A stretch of DNA of 64,000 bases from Acinetobacter sp. MB5 (GTDB lineage: Bacteria; Pseudomonadota; Gammaproteobacteria; Pseudomonadales; Moraxellaceae), in NCBI RefSeq assembly GCF_003261585.1, contig NZ_POVU01000001.1:248001-312000 (forward strand), written 5' to 3'. Shown here piece after piece: positions 1-7,279 of this stretch (position 1 is the stretch's first letter; each line of letters opens with the position of its first letter). Under the pieces are notes generated by a model. It saw only the letters and a program-made list of their open reading frames with translations, did not search any database and was not told the DNA's origin. The position numbers and the translations under genes are program-made.

Positions 1-450
1 CTTTTCCACAAATTGAACCACACTTTCCCCATAACCCAAATTTTTAGCTGCTTGTACAGCCGTCACTGCGTTACCTTTCTTCACTTCATGGGCTGACAAC
101 ATTTTTGCACGGACAAACTGAGCAAAACCAATACCTTTCGGCAAGGTTTCAATCACCGTGGCAGGTGCAGCAGGGTTTGGATCACCTTCAGCAGATTTTT
201 TGGCTTGCTGAGGATTTTCACCTGCAACAGGTGTTGCGGTTTTGGCGGCTTGCTCAGCTTGTTTAATCATGTCTTGCACACGATCAATATTTTTTTGAAT
301 TGTGGCAATTTCAGCATCAATTGCCTCAATCTGCTTCTCTTCATCATCATTTGGTGTTTGACCACCATCAAGTGCTTTAGTCACAATGACCTGTTTTTCT
401 GCCTGCTTGGCAGCCAAAGCATCGAGAAGCTGTTTTAAATACTTATTCAT
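1..450 (-). CDS. Phage major capsid protein, HK97 type (N-terminal part only)
   Basis: The gene runs off the left edge; its first 150 codons are visible. The ATG at 450 is preceded by a GGAGTG ribosome site and overlaps the stop of the prohead protease as ATGA, so translation is probably coupled. Residues 1-65 are charged and helical (Lys/Gln/Glu-rich), followed by a Pro/Ala linker near residues 80-100. This is the layout of the delta/scaffold domain that the HK97-type protease removes during maturation. The conserved capsid fold itself lies outside the window, so the call rests on this N-terminus and on its place directly behind the protease. Confidence 0.8.
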   Translation of the reverse strand, partial: MNKYLKQLLDALAAKQAEKQVIVTKALDGGQTPNDDEEKQIEAIDAEIATIQKNIDRVQDMIKQAEQAAKTATPVAGENPQQAKKSAEGDPNPAAPATVIETLPKGIGFAQFVRAKMLSAHEVKKGNAVTAVQAAKNLGYGESVVQFVEK

Positions 451-1034
451 AGTTTCACTCCGCCCTTCGTTGGGCTTGCTAATTTGACAACAACATGTTT
501 TTGTTCAGATGCATCGCCATCTGGAACGTTCTGAGGTTTTTTGCCCAACGCGGCTTGATGTTCCTCAAATGCTTTGGAGAAATCTGCTTCGGATTCACGG
601 TTGCAAGGGATTGTGACCAGTGACAGTTCATACCATTCCCACTTGTTAAACTGCACTCCACCGCCTTTGATCATTTCCGCTTCATCCCAATTCGGGATAA
701 AACCAACCGATAGCCCTTTCACCAGTTTGTATTTCAGGGATTGAAAGGCTTTATCGACTTCCCGTTTTAAGTCGCCTTCTTCCTGAATCTCTGGAATGTG
801 TATTTCGACTTCAATGCCTGCATCCGTGACTTTGGCACTGGTGACATGACCAACAGACTTGGTTGGGTCATGATGAAAAAGCAACGGCATGGGTAAGGAA
901 AATGACGCACCTTTCGAGACCATAACGTCCTTTACACGGTCCTGATTCGGTGTGCTGGCAATCCCGCTAAATGTGCGTTTGGTTTCATCAAAATTCTTCA
1001 TTTCAAAGTCAAACGTTTTATGTAGAGCAGACAT
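447..1034 (-). CDS. Phage prohead protease (HK97 family, S78)
   Basis: This is the maturation protease that cleaves the capsid delta domain inside the prohead. The protein is 195 aa from the ATG at 1034, chosen because GGAGGAG lies just upstream; an in-frame extension to 1088 lacks such a site. Visible family motifs are FSGIAST near residue 23, LLFHHDP near residue 52 (catalytic His region) and ELSLVTIPCN near residue 135 (catalytic Ser region). It sits between large terminase and capsid. In most HK97-type phages a portal gene lies between terminase and protease, and none is present here. Confidence 0.9.
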   Translation of the reverse strand: MSALHKTFDFEMKNFDETKRTFSGIASTPNQDRVKDVMVSKGASFSLPMPLLFHHDPTKSVGHVTSAKVTDAGIEVEIHIPEIQEEGDLKREVDKAFQSLKYKLVKGLSVGFIPNWDEAEMIKGGGVQFNKWEWYELSLVTIPCNRESEADFSKAFEEHQAALGKKPQNVPDGDASEQKHVVVKLASPTKGGVKL

Positions 1035-1088
1035 GGCTCCTCCAAAAATAAAAAAGCCCGCAAATGCGAGCTGTACAAACTGGATCAA

Positions 1089-2762
1089 TTAAAAAAAGTA
1101 AACGTTATAGTCTTTCTTGGCGGGTTCAGGATTCATGCTCATCAGTGCCGTGGCATTCAGGGATGCAATCAGTGGGTCAATCTTAGCAACACCACTTTCC
1201 TGCTTACTGACCATAATCCCGTTGCCTTTCATCACAATTTTAGCATTGCCTGCCACCCAAGCCATCAATCCCAAACCTTGATGCCAAAGTTCACACCCCG
1301 CAAGTTTGCGCTCAAGGGTCTGCAAATAACCTGCAAGCTTATAACCTTGAGGAATGCCAATGATTTGCTCCTGAGGAATACCCACATCAAGCAAACCATC
1401 CAATAAGCCACCAAGCATTAGCGGATCTAGTCCAACTTTATCGAGCTTTCCACTGTCATAAACTTGCTTGGCAATTGCGGCTAACTCGCTAATGTCATCT
1501 CCGACATTTTCATAAATGGTCAGGCTTCCTTCTTTGACAAAATCAAGCAGCTTGGGCGCTTCTGATTTACGGCGCTCAAGTACAATCTGATGACACCAGG
1601 CATGATTGTAGAGCAGCCATTCCCGTGTCTCTTTATGCCGTCCCAATACTGCAAAACCCAGCAAGTCATCCAAGCCGCCACCATCACCGCCAATTTCAAG
1701 CACATCTGATTGTTGAATAATGTCTTCGAGTGAGAGCTTCCGTGCCTGTTGTAACCAGAACTCGGCACCTGCCCAACGATTGGCACGTAGGTTCAGCCCA
1801 ATTTCAATGTTTAAATGCTTAGCCAGAAAATCTCGAAGTGACTCCTCACCTGCATCTTTAACCTTGTTGAACTCCGAAATCAGGTACTCAAGGTCAACCG
1901 AAGCACCCAAATTTGGATTGGTGATGTAGATATTTTCAGGTTTTAAATGCTCACCATCTTCAATGAGCTGTTTTGGAAACTCGTAGATCAGTGGTAAAAA
2001 TGCCTTGTCCTCTTTGATGCCATCCCTAACATCACGGGCATAGTCCAAAAGCTGCTTGAATACTCCGCATGGCATCTCATCTGACATGGTCGACAGATAA
2101 ATTACACATCCCTCTGGGCGACTGGCCAAACCACCTTTGGCTTCACGAAACATCGATTCAGCATTGGCACGTTTACCAAACAGCCAAACCTCATCAATCA
2201 ATATGATGGAGGCTTTCTTACCTGCAGCCGCATTACTTTCTGCTGCAATCACTTTCAGTGTTGCACCCGTACCGAGATGCGTCACCGTCTTGGTATGTTC
2301 AGAGATATTAATCATTGCGCTGAGTTCTTCATCAGCACGAATAAAATCGCGGATCGGGTTAAAGCTGTTGTCTGCGACTTCCTTGGTCGGTGCAAGGATG
2401 ATCAACTCTGCTGAAAGCCGATCATTCAAAAGCAAAGCAACCAGCATCACACCTGCAGCAATCGTAGACTTGGTATTCTTCTTCGAAATCAGAAGAAAGA
2501 ACTCACGAATCAAACGGCGTTTTGTACTCGGGTTATATGCTCCAAAAATCGCCCGTACAAACTCAATCACCCATGGCAATGTGACATCGCCCATCTTCGG
2601 GCTATCCATCACATCCACAAGAATCAGTTCTTTAAAAATCCGTTCTGCAACGTCTGCCACCTGAGGAAAGAGTGGCTCACATGGCATTAAAGATTGTTTA
2701 TTGACGATACGTGTTGCCCAATCTGGGCAAGCTGTCGTCCAGATTGGTGACATTGAAGACAT
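1089..2762 (-). CDS. Phage terminase large subunit
   Basis: This is the ATPase/nuclease motor that packages DNA into proheads. The 557 aa length is usual for the Terminase_1 group. A Walker A-like SKKNTKST lies at residues 93-100, and a Walker B IILIDEVW lies near residue 190, followed by a coupling-type STMSDE. The C-terminal half holds acidic motifs (EIGGDGGG, GLDPL) expected of the RNase H-like nuclease. The gene starts 3 bp after the small-subunit stop, so the two are co-translated. An alternative start lies three codons downstream (ATG at 2753). Confidence 0.93.
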   Translation of the reverse strand: MSSMSPIWTTACPDWATRIVNKQSLMPCEPLFPQVADVAERIFKELILVDVMDSPKMGDVTLPWVIEFVRAIFGAYNPSTKRRLIREFFLLISKKNTKSTIAAGVMLVALLLNDRLSAELIILAPTKEVADNSFNPIRDFIRADEELSAMINISEHTKTVTHLGTGATLKVIAAESNAAAGKKASIILIDEVWLFGKRANAESMFREAKGGLASRPEGCVIYLSTMSDEMPCGVFKQLLDYARDVRDGIKEDKAFLPLIYEFPKQLIEDGEHLKPENIYITNPNLGASVDLEYLISEFNKVKDAGEESLRDFLAKHLNIEIGLNLRANRWAGAEFWLQQARKLSLEDIIQQSDVLEIGGDGGGLDDLLGFAVLGRHKETREWLLYNHAWCHQIVLERRKSEAPKLLDFVKEGSLTIYENVGDDISELAAIAKQVYDSGKLDKVGLDPLMLGGLLDGLLDVGIPQEQIIGIPQGYKLAGYLQTLERKLAGCELWHQGLGLMAWVAGNAKIVMKGNGIMVSKQESGVAKIDPLIASLNATALMSMNPEPAKKDYNVYFF

Positions 2763-2765
2763 GTT

Positions 2766-3248
2766 TTAACTCGGTAGCTGACTATTCAGAGTGCCAAATT
2801 TCCCAGAAGTACTGGCTTTCTTGGCTTCCTCTTCCTTGGTTTGTTTCTTGCCTTTCTCGGCAACTTTCCCATGCTTGTACGGCAAAGCAGCCTTGGCAGC
2901 ATTGAAACGTAAAAACATGTCGTTGCCCGCGTTGTTCATCACCTCAATCAAAAATTCTAAAGGGTCATCTTTTGAATACGGGTCATCAGGTGGGTCATCC
3001 CAATCCTGTTCTTCACTATTCGAGTTAACTTCTTTAACTTTTTTAACTTCGGTTTTAGTTAAAGAGCGACCGTCTTTGTCAGCCTTTAACTTCTCTATAT
3101 AGACAATAATTTCGGGATGTTTTTTTAATTTTGCGCCTTGTTGCGCTGCTGATTTTTCTGGATAACCTGCTGAAATTGCAGCGTCTTTATTACTCGCACC
3201 ATCAGCAATGGCTTGAGCAAATTTTTTCATTTTCTCATTGATAGCCAT
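2766..3248 (-). CDS. Phage terminase small subunit
   Basis: This 160 aa protein is the likely DNA-recognition subunit of the packaging complex. Residues 1-55 show the terminase_2-type helix-turn-helix region (ASNKDAAISAGYPEKSA followed by a KLKKHPEI helix). The middle is acidic (DDPPDDPYSKDD) and the C-terminus is Lys/Glu-rich, matching an oligomerisation and large-subunit binding tail. The gene and its upstream region contain ten copies of TTAACT, described separately as a possible packaging signal. Confidence 0.88.
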   Translation of the reverse strand: MAINEKMKKFAQAIADGASNKDAAISAGYPEKSAAQQGAKLKKHPEIIVYIEKLKADKDGRSLTKTEVKKVKEVNSNSEEQDWDDPPDDPYSKDDPLEFLIEVMNNAGNDMFLRFNAAKAALPYKHGKVAEKGKKQTKEEEAKKASTSGKFGTLNSQLPS

Positions 3249-3322
3249 TGCTCGACCTTTAACTAAGTTAACTGTTTTTTAACTTTTTAACTCTGAGGAG
3301 TTAACTCTCAAAAAAGTTAACT
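3025..3322 (+). repeat. Cluster of ten TTAACT hexamers in and upstream of the small terminase gene
   Basis: On the given strand TTAACT begins at 3025, 3034, 3043, 3086 (inside the small-subunit gene) and at 3259, 3268, 3279, 3287, 3301 and 3317 (upstream of it). All are in the same orientation, and several are spaced 8-11 bp, close to one helical turn. Terminase recognition sites often lie in or beside the small-subunit gene, so a pac/cos role is inferred. It could instead be an operator for the late genes. Confidence 0.55.
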
Positions 3323-3432
3323 CCGCTGAAACGGGAATTTTTTTTATACGTGAGGTGGGTGGTGGTGTCCGTTGCTTAAAGTTTTTGAACTTTTTAGCTC
3401 CCCCCATCCACGGCGATAAGCTCTTTTTTCAA

Positions 3433-3717
3433 TCATAGCCTGCTCTCCTTCTGTGTCTTCTTCTTATGGCATTCAACACATAGAGATTGCAGATTGGATT
3501 CGTCATCCGTTCCACCTTGGGCAACATTGATGATGTGGTCTAGCTCAAGCTCAGTGGTTACCCGACCACAGCACTGGCATGCCCATTCATCCCGCAGATG
3601 TATCTTGTCCTTGAGTCTACGCCATGGTCTGCCACCACGACCAGTTCCCCAATTCTTCTTGGGTTCAGTCTGTTGACAGCGTATCTCTAGCCTTGGCTTA
3701 AGTGTCTGTAGTTTCAC
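3433..3717 (-). CDS. HNH endonuclease, phage type
   Basis: This 94 aa protein carries a full HNH module with a zinc-binding frame: CQCC near residue 49, ELDHIINV near residue 58 (catalytic His), then N and CVECHKKK near residue 82. Small HNH nucleases of this kind sit next to the terminase genes in many HK97-like phages and cooperate with the terminase in genome packaging; that role is inferred from family and position. The upstream part is basic (KNWGTGRGGRPWRRLKDK). It overlaps the preceding small gene by 20 bp. Confidence 0.88.
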   Translation of the reverse strand: MKLQTLKPRLEIRCQQTEPKKNWGTGRGGRPWRRLKDKIHLRDEWACQCCGRVTTELELDHIINVAQGGTDDESNLQSLCVECHKKKTQKESRL

Positions 3718-3943
3718 TACTAACCACCTTTAAGTCTTCAATGATTGCATCAATCTGTTGTTGATTGGTTGGGTAGACTTCAATGATTGCTTTCCATGCT
3801 GCACCCTTCTCAGCAACCAAAGTAACTTTATGGACATGCTCTAATCGCGAACCATCATCTAATAAAACTTTAGTTCCTTGTGCTGCATGTGCATTTGTAT
3901 TTGTACATTTAGATGTAGGAACAATCGAAACTACTTTAGCCAT
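3698..3943 (-). CDS. Hypothetical phage protein, 81 aa
   Basis: I do not recognise a family. The product has no membrane segment or signal peptide and reads as a small alpha/beta protein (KVVSIVPTSKC at the start, KVTLVAEKGAAWKAIIEVYP in the middle). It overlaps its upstream neighbour by one base at 3943 and runs 20 bp into the HNH gene, so it is in the same translationally coupled string. The compact overlap on both sides is the main support that it is real. Confidence 0.6.
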   Translation of the reverse strand: MAKVVSIVPTSKCTNTNAHAAQGTKVLLDDGSRLEHVHKVTLVAEKGAAWKAIIEVYPTNQQQIDAIIEDLKVVSSETTDT

Positions 3944-4179
3944 TAGTCATCATCCAAGTTACGTGATTGTGGTTCATCCTCATCGCCAACGATCTCATCG
4001 AGCAGCATGCGGATCTGTGCGGTTTGGTCACTGTTGATTTGAATGAGTTGGTTGTTCTGTTGAATCAGTTGATTGGTTTGATCGGTCAACAGATTGTTTT
4101 GTTGGACTAACTGGTTGTTCTGCTGTACCAGTTGTAAGACGATTGATTGCAAGTTGCAGTCGTTGTTTGCTGTAGTCAT
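3943..4179 (-). CDS. Hypothetical phage coiled-coil protein with five QLVQQNN-type heptads
   Basis: This 78 aa product has residues 16-50 built of five consecutive seven-residue units (QLVQQNN, QLVQQNN, LLTDQTN, QLIQQNN, QLIQINS). They place Leu/Ile/Val at heptad a/d positions and should form an oligomeric coiled coil. An acidic tail follows (DEIVGDEDEPQ). The start at 4179 lies inside the MYDYSK codons of another gene, so about 150 bp are read in two frames. An AAGG lies about 7 bases upstream of the ATG. Function is unknown; a small scaffold or chaperone is possible. Confidence 0.55.
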   Translation of the reverse strand: MTTANNDCNLQSIVLQLVQQNNQLVQQNNLLTDQTNQLIQQNNQLIQINSDQTAQIRMLLDEIVGDEDEPQSRNLDDD

Positions 4180-4228
4180 ACATAGCCTTTAGTTTTTGAC
4201 GGCGTTCTTCACAGCCTTTACAGGACAT
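4028..4228 (-). CDS. Small phage protein with N-terminal CKGCEERR motif
   Basis: This 66 aa product starts at the ATG at 4228 behind a GAGG site; a GTG two codons upstream is possible. The N-terminus MSCKGCEERRQKLKAMYDY has a CxxC pair and basic helix, of a kind I associate with small uncharacterised Acinetobacter phage proteins. The second half is Thr/Ser/Gln-rich and lies over the 21-bp repeats that code for heptads in the neighbouring frame, so it may be a passive read-through of those repeats. Function unknown. Confidence 0.5.
   Translation of the reverse strand: MSCKGCEERRQKLKAMYDYSKQRLQLAINRLTTGTAEQPVSPTKQSVDRSNQSTDSTEQPTHSNQQ
4030..4134 (-). repeat. Five tandem diverged 21-bp repeats
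   Basis: The stretch of 105 bp divides exactly into five 21-bp units that encode the heptads of the coiled-coil gene. The units differ at several positions, mostly keeping the CAA/CAG and AAC/AAT codons. Because the unit length is a multiple of three, copy number can change without breaking either overlapping frame. Confidence 0.7.
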
Positions 4229-4250
4229 AGACACCTCGGAATAAAAAAGA

Positions 4251-4285
4251 AAAACCGCACTAACTTTTGCAAGCAGTGCGGTTTT
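4251..4285 (-). terminator. Rho-independent terminator-like hairpin
   Basis: An 11-bp perfect stem (AAAACCGCACT at 4251-4261, AGTGCGGTTTT at 4275-4285) has a 13-base loop. On the minus strand the stem is followed by a T-rich run (complement of 4240-4252). It lies between the DUF2971 gene and the small CKGC gene and would separate the two transcripts. Confidence 0.65.
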
Positions 4286-4352
4286 GTGTGCCGTAATCCG
4301 TTCGGCTATGGAGAATAAAAAACCACCCGAAGGCTAGGCTTTTATATGATAA

Positions 4353-5174
4353 TTATTTTAATTCATACAATGAAGATTTTTCACACTCTATATAATCAAG
4401 ATTCATTTTTTTCAAAAATTCTTTTGTCATTTCATAAAACCAAATTGGTGCATCAGGTGCAACATATATTTTTTCAATTAAATCTCTAAGGTTAATATCT
4501 ACATTAACACCAGAACTACTCATATTCTCTAAATCTTTCAAACTCATACTTTCAATTTTACTTTTTTCTGAAGGGTGACAAGGTGGGAATAAAAGATTAC
4601 TTTTTAAATATAATAGTCTAATTTCATTCTCATGCTTAAAGCTCAATCTTTTTGTGCATAATGGACTTACTGGTTGAATAAAATTATATTTTTCAGGAAA
4701 GCTGTTTACATCATTATAATCAACATATTCAATTTTTTTAACACAAAAAAAACCATCTGCACGAAGTGATTTCAATGGTTTTACAGCTTTAATTAAATTA
4801 CCAAGTGTTGTTTTTATTGCAATAGCTTCATTTGTTTGAGCATAAAGCCTCCACATTGCAGCGGATTCATATTTATTACTATGCCAGCAATTTGCATAGG
4901 CAAAATAAACTAATTTTTTTTCAGCATCATTTTCTTTCTCATCAATAGCTTGGATCTCATCTGTTTTTTTGCTATACCCTAAATAGTTTGAGAGAGTTTG
5001 TACATATTGCTGCTGTTTTTTTTTCGAAACATTACTTATATGCCCTTCATATATATCTTCAAATTTCCTTAAAGGGCTTAAGTATATTTTTTCATTTAAG
5101 ACAAGATCAACAAATTTTGAGAAATCCATATAACGCCAAAGGCTTATATTCAAATCAAGATCATCTACATTCAT
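4353..5174 (-). CDS. DUF2971 family protein, prophage cargo
   Basis: This 273 aa protein shows the DUF2971 pattern: SLWRYM and the KIYLSPLRKFEDIYEG segment near residues 10-45, ANCWHSNKYESAAMWRLYA near residues 94-112, and KRLSFKHENEIRLLYL near residues 175-190. The biochemical function of the family is not established to my knowledge. The gene is strikingly AT-rich compared with the terminase genes. It is flanked by terminator-like hairpins on both sides (4251-4285 and 5216-5241), the arrangement of a moron expressed separately from the lytic operon. A role in protecting the lysogen is possible but not shown. Confidence 0.8.
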   Translation of the reverse strand: MNVDDLDLNISLWRYMDFSKFVDLVLNEKIYLSPLRKFEDIYEGHISNVSKKKQQQYVQTLSNYLGYSKKTDEIQAIDEKENDAEKKLVYFAYANCWHSNKYESAAMWRLYAQTNEAIAIKTTLGNLIKAVKPLKSLRADGFFCVKKIEYVDYNDVNSFPEKYNFIQPVSPLCTKRLSFKHENEIRLLYLKSNLLFPPCHPSEKSKIESMSLKDLENMSSSGVNVDINLRDLIEKIYVAPDAPIWFYEMTKEFLKKMNLDYIECEKSSLYELK

Positions 5175-5215
5175 TTTTAGTAAAATATCATATAATGTGA
5201 TTCACTTATTATAAG

Positions 5216-5241
5216 AAAAAAGCCCACCAATGGCGAGCTTT
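5216..5241 (-). terminator. Terminator-like hairpin upstream of the DUF2971 gene
   Basis: The AAAAAAGCCC and GAGCTTT arms form a short imperfect stem, with a T-run on the minus strand. It would end transcripts of the membrane-protein gene at 5449-5910 before the DUF2971 gene. A similar sequence occurs at about 1047-1065 between the large terminase and protease genes. Confidence 0.4.
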
Positions 5242-5328
5242 GAAAATATAGCTGTGATCTTCATTTACACTTCGACCACTATAACGCAAAAATATCATTT
5301 GCCTTGTACAGGGTCAAGTTTTGAATAT

Positions 5329-5436
5329 TTAATGAGCTATTTTCAAACCTAAAGCATTTATAACTTTGGCAATAGTTTCATACCTCTTGCGCAAGCCAGA
5401 GTCCCCACAGCTTGAATAAACGCCTCTGGATCCTCT
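5329..5436 (-). pseudogene. Remnant of a HigA-type antitoxin gene with internal deletion
   Basis: Read on the minus strand, one frame gives LEDPEAFIQAVGTLACARGM and stops soon after. The next frame gives RYETIAKVINALGLKIAH and a stop at 5329-5331. These are the N-terminal helix and the conserved C-terminal end of HigA-family addiction-module antidotes. The helix-turn-helix region between them is missing and the frame is broken at a GGTATGAAAC junction near 5380. No toxin gene is left beside it. The family call is from memory of the motif. Confidence 0.6.
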
Positions 5437-5448
5437 AAAATTTGAAAT

Positions 5449-5910
5449 TTATTGCCATCCAAGTCCAGTTGCAATTTGAACAGCTCCAATAGCAGAAGCT
5501 AGAAATAAAAAGATTGCTGGTATCTCAATAGCGACAAGTAGTCTAATACCTTGCCAAAAAATAACCTTGTCGTATTTCCATGCTAAATAGACACGTTTAA
5601 ATAAGTTAATCAAAGTTTGTTTTAAGGTATCTTTTTTATCCATTTGAATATCTAAAGCTTGTATTCTTCGATCTAATTCATCATTCAATGGTTTAATAAA
5701 CTGCATAAAACTGCAAAAGCACCAAAAAATAAAAAAACAAATTATTGCTATAGAAAGGATCCCGAAGACAAACCATTGATATGTCAAAATTGGTAGTTGT
5801 GAAGCTCTATAAAGCAATAGTAGACATATTGATCCTAAAACAGATTGAGCAACTAAATTACTCATAAATACTGAAAATGCCTTTTGACCATCTTCACTTA
5901 AAATATACAT
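5449..5910 (-). CDS. Hypothetical membrane protein, 153 aa, prophage cargo
   Basis: No family is recognised. Hydrophobic segments lie near residues 16-35 and 43-70 (with an FFIFWCFC stretch), and again near 120-147. Between them is a charged cytoplasmic-type loop (PLNDELDRRIQALDIQMDKKD). The gene is AT-rich like its DUF2971 neighbour and sits alone, with a long non-coding stretch upstream and the antitoxin remnant immediately downstream. It looks like an acquired cargo gene; superinfection exclusion is one possible role for a prophage membrane protein, but nothing here proves it. Confidence 0.6.
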   Translation of the reverse strand: MYILSEDGQKAFSVFMSNLVAQSVLGSICLLLLYRASQLPILTYQWFVFGILSIAIICFFIFWCFCSFMQFIKPLNDELDRRIQALDIQMDKKDTLKQTLINLFKRVYLAWKYDKVIFWQGIRLLVAIEIPAIFLFLASAIGAVQIATGLGWQ

Positions 5911-6203
5911 AAGAGCACCTAAAAATCATTAATTTTCATAAAGTTAAAGTTGTTATGTTTGCAAACATGCTGGTAAAGATAATGCTTATTTTTCGACAAA
6001 ACAATATGCTTAATATTTGATTTTTAATAATATTAATACGATTTTATAACTGATTTTTTACATTAGTTCTGCTTAAATACAGTTAAATAGCGCCAACTTT
6101 TCCGAGTCGGCGCTTTTTTTGTTTACAATTCTTTCTGTATTTTTTATTACGCATACAGATAAATTTTGATTGGTATCCATAATTTCTCATTATAAGTTTT
6201 GGT
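5911..6203. other. Non-coding stretch with one strong hairpin
   Basis: About 290 AT-rich bases lie between the membrane-protein gene and the antiterminator-like gene. A hairpin (AGCGCC at 6089-6094, GGCGCT at 6109-6114) is followed by seven T on the plus strand, so it terminates rightward RNA; the genes on both sides run leftward. The stretch is where a Q-dependent late promoter would be expected, but I cannot point to a convincing one. Confidence 0.4.
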
Positions 6204-6701
6204 TTAATACGCAACAAACCCATACCGACAATGCAACACCGCCAACCCGCACTTTACATCCTGTCTTGCATCCGCCTGTGTCCGTTCAGGCGTAACCATT
6301 TCCGACCACGACAAACCCCGAAAATAACGGTCAACAATTGCATCCATCCAGTCATCCATAATTTCACTGCGTCCCATTAAGTCAAGGACTAAACGCTGTA
6401 CGGCGCGGGCTTCATTGTCCTCAATCTGACAGGTCACTTTAGATTTTCTTTTACGAAATGGCTCAACGTCACTGGTGAAGTAACTGGCAATAATCTCTTG
6501 CTGCTGTTTCTTACTAAGCTGCTTTAAACGGCGCTTCTTTTCTGCCTGCACCATCGCTGAAGCAATCGGGTTGCTGTACGAGCCTTTCGGTGCACCTGTA
6601 AAACTTTCCTGATCTAGCCAAGCCCCAAACTGATAAAGCCACCCCTCCAAATCAAAACGTGTCCAGTCTACGGCTTGCATAATATTGATTGCTGTATTCA
6701 T
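6204..6701 (-). CDS. Putative phage antitermination (Q-like) protein
   Basis: This 165 aa soluble basic protein sits last in the early leftward operon and just before the late region, the standard place of a Q antiterminator. Visible features are a Lys/Arg-rich middle (EKKRRLKQLSKKQQQ, RKRKSKVTC) and a C-terminal helical block (ARAVQRLVLDLMGRSE, then YFRGLSWSEMV and QDVKCGLAVLHCRYG). This block resembles the helix-turn-helix end of Q-type regulators. The assignment leans on position as much as sequence. It begins 10 bp after the RuvC-like gene. Confidence 0.5.
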   Translation of the reverse strand: MNTAINIMQAVDWTRFDLEGWLYQFGAWLDQESFTGAPKGSYSNPIASAMVQAEKKRRLKQLSKKQQQEIIASYFTSDVEPFRKRKSKVTCQIEDNEARAVQRLVLDLMGRSEIMDDWMDAIVDRYFRGLSWSEMVTPERTQADARQDVKCGLAVLHCRYGFVAY

Positions 6702-6710
6702 ATAAAGTCC

Positions 6711-7178
6711 TTATGCCCCATAGCGTTTAAGTACAGTGTTATCTTTGGCAAAACGGCGAAACACCAACATGGCAGCATCTCGGGCATGCTCATTGGTGCG
6801 ACCTGTCCAGCCTGTGAGTTTTTTAAAAGTATCTGCTTTCGATTTGGTCATATTGCTTTTGGGGTGTATCAGTTTGTAGGCAATCTCATTTTCCTTGCAG
6901 AAGTCCTCCCAGATCTGTGCATCACGTTTGACCGAACCCACGCCCTGCGCTTTTTCCCGTCCACCTGTAAACCATGTGCGTAAGCGCGGATCTTCGATAA
7001 AAACGTGTACAGAGTCTTGGCCATGTTCTTTAAGAAGTTCTTTCACTTGTTCCATTGCTTGTGTAATGCTCAGGCTTTCCACCAAAATCAGCTCTCCACC
7101 GTGTCCTTGGTCAATGGCGACTGCAAAGCCTGTGTTTACCCCTGTATCAACCCCAATCAAAATTTTATGCTTCATCAT
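6711..7178 (-). CDS. RuvC-like Holliday junction resolvase / RNase H-fold nuclease
   Basis: This 155 aa protein (MMKHKILIGVDTG start) has the RuvC pattern: a first acidic residue in ILIGVDTG, a second in VFIEDPR near residue 70, and the last in NEHARDAAML near residue 138. In phages this class resolves recombination and replication branches before packaging, taking the place of RusA. The ATG at 7178 overlaps the stop of a 34-codon gene as ATGA. A second ATG follows directly. Confidence 0.82.
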   Translation of the reverse strand: MMKHKILIGVDTGVNTGFAVAIDQGHGGELILVESLSITQAMEQVKELLKEHGQDSVHVFIEDPRLRTWFTGGREKAQGVGSVKRDAQIWEDFCKENEIAYKLIHPKSNMTKSKADTFKKLTGWTGRTNEHARDAAMLVFRRFAKDNTVLKRYGA

Positions 7179-7279
7179 AAAAACCCCAACACATGATTGA
7201 CGCTGTAACTTGATGCGCCTAAAACAAGACAGAAAATGATCAGGAGAATCATAAAAACCAAGAAATCTTTTGGACTCAT
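7175..7279 (-). CDS. 34-residue single-span membrane peptide
   Basis: The ATG at 7279 overlaps the stop of the replication gene (ATGA at 7276-7279), and its TGA at 7175-7177 overlaps the ATG of the RuvC-like gene. The product starts MSPKDF and then has an uninterrupted hydrophobic run (LVFMILLIIFCLVLGA), ending near SVNHVLGFL. Without it there would be about 100 non-coding bases in an otherwise gapless operon. Function unknown. Confidence 0.6.
   Translation of the reverse strand: MSPKDFLVFMILLIIFCLVLGASSYSVNHVLGFL

Noticed and set aside
2137..2664. Long plus-strand open frame opposite the large terminase gene.
   Set aside because: It is antisense to a gene with clear motifs, has Ser/Arg-rich shadow composition and no ribosome site.
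6089..6120. Hairpin ending CCGAGTCGGCGCTTTTTTT, which resembles the terminal stem of Streptococcus-type tracrRNA.
   Set aside because: There is no cas gene, repeat array or anti-repeat anywhere near; a phage terminator explains it.
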